DNA of 64,000 nucleotides, taken from Allium sativum (lineage: Eukaryota > Streptophyta > Magnoliopsida > Asparagales > Amaryllidaceae). This document shows positions 34,806-49,061 of the stretch, piece by piece. The position numbers and the translations under genes were made by a program. Every line of letters starts with the position of its first letter. Position 1 is the stretch's first letter. The stretch spans positions 90,788,599 to 90,852,598 of the forward strand of contig CM060911.1 in assembly GCA_030737875.1 (NCBI GenBank), in the 5' to 3' direction. The notes under the pieces are model-generated. The model had not been told where the DNA came from. It made no database searches and saw only the letters and a program-made list of their open reading frames with translations.

Positions 34806-34818
34806 AAGTGGGGGAGAT
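34806..34818 (+). other. Polypurine tract, A internal 1
   Basis: AAGTGGGGGAGAT abuts LTR copy 2. Confidence 0.85.
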
Positions 34819-37800
34819 TGTAATAACCCGGAAATTCTGAACCAGTTTAAAATTTTTATTTTGGCAATTTTAGCGAGTTTTGAACATTTAAAATGGATTA
34901 TTTTAAATAATAACAAAGAGAAATTTATTTTGAATATATTTCGGACGTATATATTATAAATGTCATCGTTAGAATATAAATAATTATATATAATTATAAA
35001 TAGAATTGAAAATGGCGCGGTAGTTCGATAATTCGATTTCAAACTTCAATTGGATGTACCGGGTGCAAAATAAACCGGATTTTAGCGAAATTGAAAATAT
35101 TAGAATCTAGTTGAAAATATCTTTCCAACGAATCCGAAAAATCGAAATTTCATAGCGGGAATCAAAAGTTATGCCCGGTTGAAAATTCAGAATAGTCGCT
35201 ATGTAAATTATACATGGCCCAAAAAGTCATATTTTGCATACGGATGAATTTGGACTCGAAACCACTTCCATTGAGTTCAAAATGCCGTTTAGAACTCCGA
35301 AAAGTATAAGCTTCGATATATTCCGATATCCGGAATAGTGACTATGGGCTGGAGTTGTTCGGTGAACAATACATATCCCTTAAAAAGTGAAATTTTGCAT
35401 ATGAGCTCAGAATTCGACGAGATAAATTTTTATGGATTCATAATGACAAATCATTGTTGAGTTCCAAATGGCGCGTCGAACGGAGTCAGCATGTGGCCGT
35501 GCGAGCTAAAACAGCTCAGGGTAAAACGAGCAGTCATTTTACAAAGGAACATTGTTGATACGACCTCGGAATTCAATTCTACTTTTTTTTCTAGATTCGT
35601 ATCATCTAATAATGGTTAAATCCAAGAGGGCTTGATTTTTTGAGTTAGCATGTGAGCGTGCGAGAAGAAAAAGTGCGCCAAAATCGCATTTTTAGAGCTT
35701 ATCTGAGCATTTTTGTATTTTTTTTTTGAATGGTCAAACGAACTCGGAATTCGACGAAACTTGTTTCGTTGGACTCGTCTTCACGTCTACTATCTCGTGT
35801 CCGAAATCCGCAGCCATCAGAGATCGCTAGCGTTCAGGCGATACGCGAGAAACTAACATATAATCACTTTTACTCCATTTTTCTCTTCATAATTTCATTT
35901 CTCTCTTCCTCTTCAAAAACTCAACAATGGCGTCCACCCTCCACCATGACGCTGCCCACCCTCCCCTCGGCCACCGCCGGCCTCCCTCCGGGCGCCGCAC
36001 CCCATCCTCCTCCTCCCCTCCTCCTCCTCTTCCTCCTCCTCTCTCCATTTGCAAACCCTAAGCCCCTACACCCAAACACCACCACCGCGGCCACCACGGG
36101 CCCCACCACCTCCACCCACACCCTCCCCCACGTCCATCAGGCCCGCTTCCCCCCTCCAGCCCCCTCAATTCCGGCCGTGGGCCCCGCTACACCCAAAAAC
36201 CCATTTTCACCAAAATTACCCGTTTTGCAAATAAGTCCCTGACCGTATTTCGCGAATAACTCCCAAACGGTGCGTTTTTGGCCAAAGTCCCTCAAGACCA
36301 AAGTCGTAGAGAACGAAATTCTCTTCGATTTGGCTATATGGAAGTCGTGTTTTGGAGTTCGGAGCTGCCCGGAAAACGCGTTTAAAGTCTGCTGTCCGGA
36401 AGCGGTAAAATTCGTGTACTTTCGCGATTTCCGGCGAAATGGCACATTTTCGGCAAGAAGACCACCAGGCAAAAGTTGTTCAGAATGGCGTGCTTGTGCT
36501 AGAAAAAAAGAGGGTGTGAAGATTGAAGCTCGATTGCAAATTCTAGGACCCAAACAGCGAATCCGGGCGTTAGAAAAAAAGTGAGTTTTCTCCGTTTTAA
36601 AGCTTCTACAGTTTTGACATATGAAATAAATAAAAATATGATCTTTATATTATAGAGAGGACAAAAATCCGATTTTTAGCTTATAGAAGATATAAAGATG
36701 AGATTTTTATATAATGTAGATAATAAAAATGTGATTTTTATACATGTAGCGGCTACGGGCAACGAAAGTGACAAAAGGCGAGAACGACGAGATTTTCTAC
36801 ATAAGAAGAGTCGAGATGATTGGATTAGCTAGTTGGTGAGAACTTCTCACTCAAAATCTCTTTTTCTAGTTATATATATATATACTAGGATGCAGACGGT
36901 GCTTAGTAGCACCCGACACCCGTCATCCACAGACCATGGATGGCTTGTTTGTTAAATTGTTTGGTTGAGTAGTTGGTTAGTTTATTTGGTTTGAATTGAA
37001 TTGTTTGGTGAAATGAATGGATTTGATTGAGGTGTGAATGGCGTGGGCCTTCACTAGACCGGGGATAAGGCTAGGCCTCGTCCCGTTTCTAGTATCGTGC
37101 CGTTATGCCGCCGAAATTTTCTAAAATAAGTTAGAAAAATAAAAATATCATTTTTATTGTGTAAATGAACTGAATAGAAATTCATGTGTTGAAATAGAAT
37201 ATTTTATCGTTAAAAATATAATTTTTAACGTGGAAGTGAATAAAATAAAATATTCATTTACAAACCGGACGGTTTGTTTATGTACACCTATTTGAAGGAC
37301 ATTGATTGGGACGATAAATTTTACACATCGCCCAGCTGCACAAATAAAATCTGTGTTTGATTGTTTGAAACCCCACACGGGTGTTGGGATGAATTTTGGA
37401 AGTTCACTCATCCTGATTCCTTAAATATGTCGATCGATTGATTGACAAGCTGTTATAAGCGTAAGATATCTATATTTGATGCTTATACAGTGTAGTGCAC
37501 TTTGGTTGATGGTTGATTATTTTTCAATGCTATTATATACATGTGTTGTATGGAATCCATATAATTAACATTATATGGTGATTGATTGGGCCTCATTCCA
37601 ATCGGGAAAATAAGGAATATTATAAAAGAAAATTTCATGTGTTGAATATAAAAATAGTCATGTGTTGACGATGTTCATGTGTTGAGTGAAATATTTTATA
37701 CAATGAAATTTACATCTTTATCATATTTAAAATTAGAACTACTTCCCAGTAGAAGTCTAATTAAAATCAAACGATAGATACCATAGTTTTATAAAATATT

Positions 37801-40800
37801 TTACATAACAAAAATAGTGATGTGTTGACAGTACTCATGTGTTGAGATTAGTCAGGTGTTGGAAGAAATATAGATTCATGTGTTGAATGGAATAAATATT
37901 CATTTGTTGAATAGAATAACGGATTTATTGAAATATATAAAGCAGTGTTGATTAGAGTTGCGCTATTTTGACGTGAACGATATTTATATCGACTATATTC
38001 GTTTTTATAATGAATATAGAAAAGAAGTGATTTCAAAATATAACGTTTTGAAGATATTATCATTTATATAGTAATGATATAAAATATTCAGTTTTGATTA
38101 GAAATTGAAATAGTGTTGAAATGGTTTTGAAACGAAGTTAAAACGATTTATAAAATACGTTTTAAAAGGAAATTGACGAAATATATATAATATAAATATA
38201 TTATATATATATATAATGGCCTGAATAGAACGCGCCGCTCCGCTGCAGTTCGTAAATTTCGACCATTGACTTCGAATTGACGTTGCGGGAGATCCGACCG
38301 TCGGATTCTCCTAAAACCGGAACCGTTGGGTTCGTATCGAAAAGAGCTTTCCAATGAATATTAGAAATTTGAAATCTAACGGTTGGATTTGGAATTATGT
38401 CCAAATCAAATTAGAAAAAGGTCGATGTAAGTGCAGTCCGATGGCCGTTGTTGGAAATCGACTGTACGGGCCTTGATAAAATTATTAAAAATATTAATAA
38501 TTTGTTTAAAATCATAATATGTGAATTGGAAAGAACTGGGATGAAGAATTCCACATTTGAAATGATAAAAATAGATTTTTGTCGAAATGAACTAGTTTTG
38601 AACTAGAATTAAAATCAATTTATTTGTGAAATAAATAAATTGAATTTGAAAGTGATTTTAAAAATAATCAATATTCCCAATACGTGGATTGGACTGGAGT
38701 TGAATCGAAATTATCTTCGGGATATTTCGATGTTGGATTTCGTGACTATGCAGATATTGTTATGGGAATTTGAAAGATATATTTTATATCGTTATTTCCA
38801 ATACGATATATGTTGGTTTCAGAATTTGATATTGAATATAAGCCGATATATTTTCTATTCAGAGCCTTGTATTTAATATCAAATGTGATTTGGGTTTGTC
38901 GTGAATCGTGTTTTAGAAGACATTGGTTCTTTAACCCAGTTAAAGACATAATATTGATTTTTGAGAAGATTAAAACTAAATGGAGTTTTAATGAATCTTT
39001 AATTAGATTAAAAAGTGAATTGATAATTTAAATTATCAAATATGAAAAGTGATCGAGAGTGGAGTATCACCAGTTTTGCTCCAAAGCGATAGTTAAATCT
39101 TTAATTAGATTTGAACGTGAAATGGTAATTAATTTTACCGATAACACCGTGGTGTTAGATATGGAGTATCACCAGTTTTGCTCCATGGGATATATAGGTT
39201 GGGATTGGGAAATAAAACAAATAATTACTTCGGTGGGGTTCGCTAATCCCGACTAGTTTGAAATGATATCCAAAGGAAGATTATAGTATAAATTTAGAAG
39301 AATTTATCTTGGATAAAATTAATGGGAACATTTCCCTAAGAATGTGATTTTGTGAATAAAAGAATATTCTGAATTGGAATGAGGCGTTCGTTGTGTTTGT
39401 GTAACATTTGTTTATCATATACGTGGGTTATTCAGGAAGGCCGGGTTATACCCATTCTGAATAACCGATTCGACGAGATGTCGAAGATGAAGACGGTGGT
39501 TGAAGACCGGAAGTCTTCACATCGTTTGGGTGATTACTGATGATCTTTATTGGGCTGTACACCCAAGATGAGGGAAACAGTTGGTGATCGTCCAGACGTA
39601 CTTGGAGATGGATGGATATGCGAGGAAAGTGCCTCCGGTTTCGTTCAGACCTAGAACGGACTTGTAAATGGACTGTGTGTCTGACATTGGATTTTAGTCC
39701 GTGTGATTGATCTCTATTAAATATATATCTGTTTGGCGGCGGAGAATTTATTCTCTTGCTTAACGCCCTTCTCTGAGACGTACGAGCTCAGGGGTTATAT
39801 ATTGATGGATATCAAACGCATGGAGTGAATTGCCTGTGTGGCATGCCTAAGTAGCAATTGATCGAGGCTTCTGTTGAAAAGCAAAGTCTTGTGGTGAAGA
39901 TCAAAGCACAGCCTGTGTGGCACAGCTTTGTGTAACGTGAATTCGCGAGCCTCGCACCCCGGTTGTGAACCAAAAACGGGAGAGGACCTCAGGGAGGGCA
40001 TGCGTTTCCTTCTAGCTAGGGTGGTGTCAGTGACCTACCAGCCCTGACATTTATATACTTTTCACCTGTGTGGTTGTTGCTGTTGCGAGGCGCCTCGGTT
40101 AGATCGGATGATCCGGGTCCGATGGAGTCATTTGTTGGCTGGCTTACGCCCCAAAGGGCGGGGAAACGCAGTGTTCAGGCATTTTAATCCACATCGGTGG
40201 ACCGGCCCTGACGATCCAAGGGTCACTCGAGCTCTGATCCTGAGACTCGGGCTAGACAGTCTCGAATCGGTTGAGGACTATCTTTTGCCTCGGTTCATAG
40301 ATGGAAATCCAATTTCCAAATACGTGACATTTGCGGTTTTATTTGTAAACCTATATATGGCGACATAGTGGCATGGGACGCTCATGTCGCCTATGATTGA
40401 TATTTATGATTTGAAGTTGTTTTATACACTATGCACTTATAATAGTATCAAATGATTTGTTTTAAACGTATCAAGCAGTCTTTGGCTGTTATAAGGGAAA
40501 ACCCTATCCCCCGGCTTGCGTTGCATTGTGTGATAGGACCTGGGTCTTGTAACAGCTTCATTTTTCTCTATTTAGCATTGCGCTGTTTGTTTTATGCACT
40601 GGTATTCTTGGGAGGAAACCCGTTCCGTGTTATACGGCGTGGTCCCTTGATTTACCTAACTTTAAAATAAAGAATTATAACTGTTTTAGTTCTCACACCA
40701 GTCACATGACTGACCTGGAGTTTATTGTTGTAACCTAAACTCTGGGTGCCCCTATTTCCACACGGGCAGCTAGTAGTTTTGGTTTTGCAGATTTATATTC

Positions 40801-41078
40801 ACAGGGTCCTGATTTACAGCTGGAACGATGCTCGGAAAGCTCTGTATCCGTGTATCACTTCTAGTTGTGTTTTGTATATTTTTCCGCTGCGATGTATTTA
40901 AATGTAATTTAAATCTCTGATATTTATCGAATGTAATTTATTCATTTATACTCTGTATATTCTTGTATCTGATGGAATTGTTGTAGTAACAATGAAATGT
41001 TTTTCCGTCTGCGTCCTTTTGTGTGTTGTTCTCAAAGTATTCGTGCTTTCCTTCACGGGGAAGTTACGGGTTCTTACA
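34819..41078 (+). mobile_element. Family A LTR copy 2, intact (6260 bp)
   Basis: It starts TGTAATAACCCGG after a purine tract and ends GGGTTCTTACA before a primer-binding site, so both ends are fixed by function. It serves as 3' LTR of internal domain 1 and 5' LTR of internal domain 2. It contains the uninterrupted site into which B inserted in copy 1 (36804-36808). Confidence 0.93.
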
Positions 41079-42124
41079 GTGGTATCAGATCTTTGGTTTA
41101 CAGAGCTCGAGAACAAGACACATTAGAACCATACGAAAGAATTCATCAGATATTGGATTAGTAATATCCAATTAGAATGACTCGTTAGAGATAGGATCAG
41201 TAATATCCTAGAACGAGTGTGAAGAGTATATTTTTCAAATGAAAACAATTTTGTTTTAAAATTTAAATCGTTTTATACGTATTTGATTATTTATTTATTT
41301 TAAATATGGACAATCGAGTATATAAAGATTTCGCGTATACGCGTCATGAACGTATAGTCGAAGTTTTAATATACTGGATAGATATAGAGTCACATTCTAG
41401 ACACCCGAAGATGATTCTGATGATTGTAGCTACATCATCAGTATTAGTTTCGTGTTTCGAAGGTGTGATTTTTATATATTTCCATTAGACTGGTGTGAGG
41501 ACCAAAACTAATATAGCTAGAATACATTGTTGTGATTTGGCATCAAAAACATGATTTTCTATATATGAATCAAAATTATGAATTTGAAACTCTAATTCAC
41601 TAATTGATTGATGTTTGAGTTGCTTGTTTATTTGTTTGCTAATTTTTAACCACTATGCCTACTTGAACCAAATATTGAATTAAATTGGAAATTGGTCGCA
41701 TTTGCTTGCATACATGTATATCTTTTGAACAGGTCATAGCAAGGAGGCTAGAGCAGAGAATAAAATTTGTTTGCCCGACAAATAGGTACATGTTTACTAC
41801 ATAATTTACTGTTTTGTTTGGGTGATGATGATTTTATGAGCCTATTGGCTAGCCGCTTGGCTAGCCGCTTGGCTTTTTCTTTTTCGTTTTGAGATCAGAA
41901 GGCCTGTATGGCAATTTCGGGATTTTCCCGTGCTCCCCGTACAAAGGAGGTTATGGCGAAATTTTTCGAAAATTTAGGGTGTTAGCCAAATTTTTGAAGA
42001 ATTTGAAAATTCTCAGAAATTGAAAAGTTGGAGAACGGAAGCCAGATCGAACGTAGAGTTGATTAATCAAACCACTTTCGACTTTGTTCCTTTTCGGGGA
42101 CGAAAAGTTTTAAGTGGGGGAGAT
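41079..42124 (+). mobile_element. Internal domain 2 of family A array, non-coding
   Basis: This 1046-bp region is almost identical to internal domain 1. It differs by a 12-bp tandem duplication in the GGCTAGCCGCTTGG block near 41.85 kb and by a changed primer-binding site. It carries the same candidate dimerisation hairpin at 41417-41441 and a purine tract at 42112-42124. Confidence 0.88.
41080..41091 (+). other. Variant primer-binding site, A internal 2
   Basis: TGGTATCAGATC has one mismatch (G to T at base 11) to the tRNA-Met complement seen in internal domain 1. Confidence 0.85.
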
Positions 42125-45100
42125 TGTAATAACCCGGAAATTCTGAACCAGTTTAAAATTTTTATTTTGGCAATTTTAGCGAGTTTTGAACATTTAAAAT
42201 GGATTATTTTAAATAATAACAAAGAGAAATTTATTTTGAATATATTTCGGACGTATATATTATAAATGTCATCGTTAGAATATAAATAATTATATATAAT
42301 TATAAATAGAATTGAAAATGGCGCGGTAGTTCGATAATTCGATTTCAAACTTCAATTGGATGTACCGGGTGCAAAATAAACCGGATTTTAGCGAAATTGA
42401 AAATATTAGAATCTAGTTGAAAATATCTTTCCAACGAATCCGAAAAATCGAAATTTCATAGCGGGAATCAAAAGTTATGCCCGGTTGAAAATTCAGAATA
42501 GTCGCTATGTAAATTATACATGGCCCAAAAAGTCATATTTTGCATACGGATGAATTTGGACTCGAAACCACTTCCATTGAGTTCAAAATGCCGTTTAGAA
42601 CTCCGAAAAGTATAAGCTTCGATATATTCCGATATCCGGAATAGTGACTATGGGCTGGAGTTGTTCGGTGAACAATACATAGCCCTTAAAAAGTGAAATT
42701 TTGCATATGAGCTCAGAATTCGACGAGATAAATTTTTATGGATTCATAATGACAAATCATTGTTGAGTTCCAAATGGCGCGTCGAACGGAGTCAGCATGT
42801 GGCCGTGCGAGCTAAAACAGTTCAGGGTAAAACGAGCAGTCATTTTACAAAGGAACATTGTTGATACGACCTCGGAATTCAATTCTACTTTTTTTTCTAG
42901 ATTCGTATCATCTAATAATGGTTAAATCCAAGAGGGCTTGATTTTTTGAGTTAGCATGTGAGCGTGCGAGAAGAAATGGTGCGCCAAAATCGCATTTTTA
43001 GAGCTTATCTGAGCATTTTTGTATTTTTTTTGAATGGTCAAACGAACTCGGAATTCGACGAAACTTGTTTCGTTGGACTCGTCTTCACGTCTACTATCTC
43101 GTGTCCGAAATCCGCAGCCATCAGAGATCGCTAGCGTTCAGGCGATACGCGAGAAACTAACATATAATCACTTTTACTCCATTTTTCTCTTCATAATTTC
43201 ATTTCTCTCTTCATCTTCAAAAACTCAACAATGGCGTCCACCCTCCACCATGACGCTGCCCACCCTCCCCTCGGCCACCGCCGGCCTCCCTCCGGGCGCC
43301 GCACCCCATCCTCCTCCTCCCCTCCTCCTCCTCTTCCTCCTCCTCTCTCCATTTGCAAACCCTAAGCCCCTACACCCAAACACCACCACCGCGGCCACCA
43401 CGGGCCCCACCACCTCCACCCACACCCTCCCCCACGTCCATCAGGCCCGCGCCCCCCCTCCAGCCCCCTCAATTCCGGCCGTGGGCCCCGCTACACCCAA
43501 AAACCCATTTTCACCAAAATTACCCGTTTTGCAAATAAGTCCCTGACCGTATTTCGCGAATAACTCCCAAACGGTGCGTTTTTGGCCAAAGTCCCTCAAG
43601 ACCAAAGTCGTAGAGCACGAAATTCTCTTCGATTTGGCTATATGGAAGTCGTGTTTTGGAGTTCGGAGCTGCCCGGAAAACGCGTTTAAATTCTGCTGTC
43701 CGGAAGCGGTAAAATTCGTGTACTTTCGCGATTTCCGGCGAAATGGCACATTTTCGGCAAGAAGACCACCAGGCAAAAGTTGTTCAGAATGGCGTGCTTG
43801 TGCTAGAAAAAAAGAGGGTGTGAAGATTGAAGCTCGTTTGCAAATTCTAGGACCCAAACAGCGAATCCGGGCGTTAGAAAAAAAGTGAGTTTTCTCCGTT
43901 TTAAAGCTTCTACAGTTTTGACATATGAAATAAATAAAAATATGATCTTTATATTATAGAGAGGACAAAAATCCGATTTTTAGCTTATAGAAGATATAAA
44001 GATGAGATTTTTATATAATGTAGATAATAAAAATGTGATTTTTATACATGTAGCGGCTACGGGCAACGAAAGTGACAAAAGGCGAGAACGACGAGATTTT
44101 CTACATAAGAAGAGTCGAGATGATTGGATTAGCTAGTTGGTGAGAACTTCTCACTCAAAATCTCTTTTTCTAGTTATATATATATATACTAGGATGCAGA
44201 CGGTGCTTAGTAGCACCCGACACCCGTCATCCACAGACCATGGATGGCTTGTTTGTTAAATTGTTTGGTTGAGTAGTTGGTTAGTTTATTTGGTTTGAAT
44301 TGAATTGTTTGGTGAAATGAATGGATTTGATTGAGGTGTGAATGGCGTGGGCCTTCACTAGACCGGGGATAAGGCTAGGCCTCGTCCCGTTTCTAGTATC
44401 GTGCCGTTATGCCGCCGAAATTTTCTAAAATAAGTTAGAAAAATAAAAATATCATTTTTATTGTGTAAATGAACTGAATAGAAATTCATGTGTTGAAATA
44501 GAATATTTTATCGTTAAAAATATAATTTTTAAGGTGGAAGTGAATAAAATAAAATATTCATTTACAAACCGGACGGTTTGTTTATGTACACCTATTTGAA
44601 GGACATTGATTGGGACGATAAATTTTACACATCGCCCAGCTGCACAAATAAAATCTGTGTTTGATTGTTTGAAACCCCACACGGGTGTTGGGATGAATTT
44701 TGGAAGTTCACTCATCCTGATTCCTTAAATATATCGATCGATTGATTGACAAGCTGTTATAAGCGTAAGATATCTATATTTGATGCTTATACAGTGTAGT
44801 GCACTTTGGTTGATGGTTGATTATTTTTCAATGCTATTATATACATGTGTTGTATGGAATCCATATAATTAACATTATATGGTGATTGATTGGGCCTCAT
44901 TCCAATCGGGAAAATAAGGAATATTATAAAAGAAAATTTCATGTGTTGAATATAAAAATAGTCATGTGTTGACGATGTTCATGTGTTGAGTGAAATATTT
45001 TATACAATGAAATTTACATCTTTATCATATTTAAAATTAGAACTACTTCCCAGTAGAAGTCTAATTAAAATCAAACGATAGATACCATAGTTTTATAAAA

Positions 45101-48100
45101 TATTTTACATAACAAAAATAGTGATGTGTTGACAGTACTCATGTGTTGAGATTAGTCAGGTGTTGGAAGAAATATAGATTCATGTGTTGAATGGAATAAA
45201 TATTCATTTGTTGAATAGAATAACGGATTTATTGAAATATATAAAGCAGTGTTGATTAGAGTTGCGCTATTTTGACGTGAACGATATTTATATCGACTAT
45301 ATTCGTTTTTATAATGAATATAGAAAAGAAGTGATTTCAAAATATAACGTTTTGAAGATATTATCATTTATATAGTAATGATATAAAATATTCAGTTTTG
45401 ATTAGAAATTGAAATAGTGTTGAAATGGTTTTGAAACGAAGTTAAAACGATTTATAAAATACGTTTTAAAAGGAAATTGACGAAATATATATAATATATA
45501 TATATTATATATATATAATGGCCTGAATAGAACGCGCCGCTCCGCGGCAGTTCGTAAATTTCGACCATTGACTTCGAATTGACGTTGCGGGAGATCCGAC
45601 CGTCGGATTCTCCTAAAACCGGAACCGTTGGGTTCGTATCGAAAAGAGCTTTCCAATGAATATTAGAAATTTGAAATCTAACGGTTGGATTTGGAATTAT
45701 GTCCAAATCAAATTAGAAAAAGGTCGATGTAAGTGCAGTCCGATGGCCGTTGTTGGAAATCGACTGTACGGGCCTTGATAAAATTATTAAAAATATTAAT
45801 AATTTGTTTAAAATCATAATATGTGAATTGGAAAGAACTGGGATGAAGAATTCCACATTTGAAATGATAAAAATAGATTTTTGTCGAAATGAACTAGTTT
45901 TGAACTAGAATTAAAATCAATTTATTTGTGAAATAAATAAATTGAATTTGAAAGTGATTTTAAAAATAATCAATATTCCCAATACGTGGATTGGACTGGA
46001 TTTGAATCGAAATTATCTTCGGGATATTTCGATGTTGGATTTCGTGACTATGCAGATATTGTTATGGGAATTTGAAAGATATATTTTATATCGTTATTTC
46101 CAATACGATATATGTTGGTTTCAGAATTTGATATTGAATATAAGCCGATATATTTTCTATTCAGAGCCTTGTATTTAATATCAAATGTGATTTGGGTTTG
46201 TCGTGAATCGTGTTTTAGAAGACATTGGTTCTTTAACCCAGTTAAAGACATAATATTGATTTTTGAGAAGATTAAAACTAAATGGAGTTTTAATGAATCT
46301 TTAATTAGATTAAAAAGTGAACTGATAATTTAAATTATCAAATATGAAAAGTGATCGAGAGTGGAGTATCACCAGTTTTGCTCCAAAGCGATAGTTAAAT
46401 CTTTAATTAGATTTGAACGTGAAATGGTAATTAATTTTACCGATAACACCGTGGTGTTAGATATGGAGTATCACCAGTTTTGCTCCATGGGATATATAGG
46501 TTGGGATTGGGAAATAAAACAAATAATTACTTCGGTGGGGTTCGCTAATCCCGACTAGTTTGAAATGATATCCAAAGGAAGATTATAGTATAAATTTAGA
46601 AGAATTTATCTTGGATAAAATTAATGGGAACATTTCCCTAAGAATGTGATTTTGTGAATAAAAGAATATTCTGAATTGGAATGAGGCGTTCGTTGTGTTT
46701 GTGTAACATTTGTTTATCATATACGTGGGTTATTCAGGAAGGCCGGGTTATACCCATTCTGAATAACCGATTCGACGAGATGTCGAAGATGAAGACGGTG
46801 GTTGAAGATCGGAAGTCTTCACATTGTTTGGGTGATTACTGATGATCTTGATTGGGCTGTACACCCAAGATGAGGGAAACAGTTGGTGATCGTCCAGACG
46901 TACTTGGAGATGGATGGATATGCGAGGAAAGTGCCTCCGGTTTCGTTCAGACCCAGAACGGACTTGTAAATGGACTGTGTGTCTGACATTGGATTTTAGT
47001 CCGTGTGATTGATCTCTATTAAATATATATCTGTTTGGCGGCGGAGAATTTATTCTCTTGCTTAACGCCCTTCTCTGAGACGTACGAGCTCAGGGGTTAT
47101 ATATTGATGGATATCAAACGCATGGAGTGAATTGCCTGTGTGGCATGCCTAAGTAGCAATTGATCGAGGCTTCTGTTGAAAAGCAAAGTCTTGTGGTGAT
47201 GATCAAAGCACAGCCTGTGTGGCACAGCTTTGTGTAACGTGAATTCGCGAGCCTCGCACCCCGGTTGTGAACCAAAAACGGGAGAGGACCTCAGGGAGGG
47301 CATGCGTTTCCTTCTAGCTAGGGTGGTGTCATTGACCTACCAGCCCTGACATTTATATACTTTTCACCTATGTGGTTATTGCTGTTGCGAGGCGCCTCGG
47401 TTAGATCGGATGATCCGGGTCCGATGGAGTCATTCGTTGGCTCGCTTACGCCCCAAAGGGCGGGGAAACGCAGTGTTCAGGCATTTTAATCCACATCGGT
47501 GGACCGGCCCTGACGATCCAAGGGTCACTCGAGCTCTGATCCTGAGACTCGGGCTAGACAGTCTCGAATCGGTTGAGGACTATCTTTTGCCTCGGTTCAT
47601 AGATGGAAATCCAATTTCCAAATACGTGACATTTGCGGTTTTATTTGTAAACCTATATATGGCGACATAGTGGCATGGGACGCTCATGTCGCCTATGATT
47701 GATATTTATGATTTGAAGTTGTTTTATACACTATGCACTTATAATAGTATCAAATGATTTGTTTTAAACGTATCAAGCATTCTTTGGCTGTTATAAGGGA
47801 AAACCCTATCCCCCGGCTTGCGTTGCATTGTGTGATAGGACCTGGGTCTTATAACAGCTTCATTTTTCTCTATTTAGCATTGCGATGTTTGTTTTATGCA
47901 CTGGTATTCTTGGTAGGAAACCCGTTCCGTGTTATACGGCGTGGTCCCTTGATTTACCTAACTTTAAAATAAAGAATTATAACTGTTTTAGTTCTCACAC
48001 CAGTCACATGACTGACCTGGAGTTTATTGTTGTAACCTAAACTCTGGGTGCCCCTATTTCCACACGGGCAGCTAGTAGTTTTGGTTTTGCAGATTTATAT

Positions 48101-48380
48101 TCACAGGGTCCTGATTTACAGCTGGAACGATGCTCGGAAAGCTCTGTATCCGTGTATCACTTCTAGTTGTGTTTTGTATATTTTTCCGCTGCGATGTATT
48201 TAAATGTAATTTAAATCTCTGATATTTATCGAATGTAATTTATTCATTTATACTCTGTATATTCTTGTATCTGATGGAATTGTTGTAGTAACAATGAAAT
48301 GTTCTTCCGTCTGCGTCCTTTTGTGTGTTGTTCTCAAAGTATTCGTGCTTTCCTTCACGGGGAAGTTACGGGTTCTTACA
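42125..48380 (+). mobile_element. Family A LTR copy 3, intact (6256 bp)
   Basis: It starts after the second purine tract and ends GGGTTCTTACA at 48380. The flank after it (ATTTA) does not repeat the bases before 13272 (GTAAA), so the array as a whole lacks a target duplication. It also keeps the empty B site (44108-44112). Confidence 0.93.
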
Positions 48381-49056
48381 ATTTAATTAATGAGAAAACT
48401 AAGTGGTACTAGTACGAATGCACATGGAGTTTTTAATGTCAATGAAATCGATACATTTGTAACTATATTTTGTGGATATGCTAAAGTATACTTTTTATAT
48501 TTTCATTTATAAATGCTCAATACATGAATATAGGAACCACTAAAAGAAGAAATCATTGACATGAAATAATCAGCAACAACTGGTGAAAATTTGACAGATC
48601 AGCTATTTATCAAATAGCTTGTAAGACATAAAATTTATCAATTACTTTGCATGTCTTTGATTTTAAAAGTCTTATCAGAACATTTTAACGGTAGATGCCT
48701 CAAAGTGATGGTTCGGGTAGTGTAAGTAGAACATGTAATTAGGTGGAAATGGTTGATTGTTAACAAACCAATCTTCCTCTTTCTTACAACGAAAAAAAAA
48801 ATGTAAGTTATCCATAATGTGAAGTTCAATTCTCCTATCTTCACATTCAATCTCAGTTTCAAGTCACATGATCTAATTGTTGGTTGGGTCACACCATACT
48901 AGAAATTAATGAACTGATACAACTCATCAATGAACGATTGGGATGGGCTTAGGACATAAGGACACGAAAAATAACTACAGAGGAATTTATTACATAATGT
49001 ACATCAAAATAGCTAGAGATGGTGCATAATAGAAGCAAATAACATTTAAGTGCACA
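48381..49056. other. Spacer between A array and C element, no gene seen
   Basis: AT-rich sequence without a convincing frame or RNA gene. A perfect 8-bp hairpin (AGCTATTT, ATC, AAATAGCT) lies near 48.60 kb. It is not family D LTR, so it is not the expected right flank of the insertion seen at 13271. Confidence 0.5.
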
Positions 49057-49061
49057 GATTC
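49057..49061. repeat. Target duplication GATTC, left of C element
   Basis: It is repeated at 63573-63577 directly outside the other end of the element. Confidence 0.93.

Larger units (their letters stand above)
33786..34818 (+). mobile_element. Internal domain 1 of family A array, non-coding
   Basis: This 1033-bp region holds the primer-binding site, two TAGTAAT/CAGTAAT-loop hairpins, a candidate dimerisation hairpin, the CCCGACAAATAGG and GGCTAGCCGCTTGGC blocks, CAAAGGAGGTTATGGCG, then a frame reading FRGRKVLSGGDCNNP across the purine tract and LTR start. Its longest frames are 60-68 codons and match no gag or pol domain that I recognise. Confidence 0.85.
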
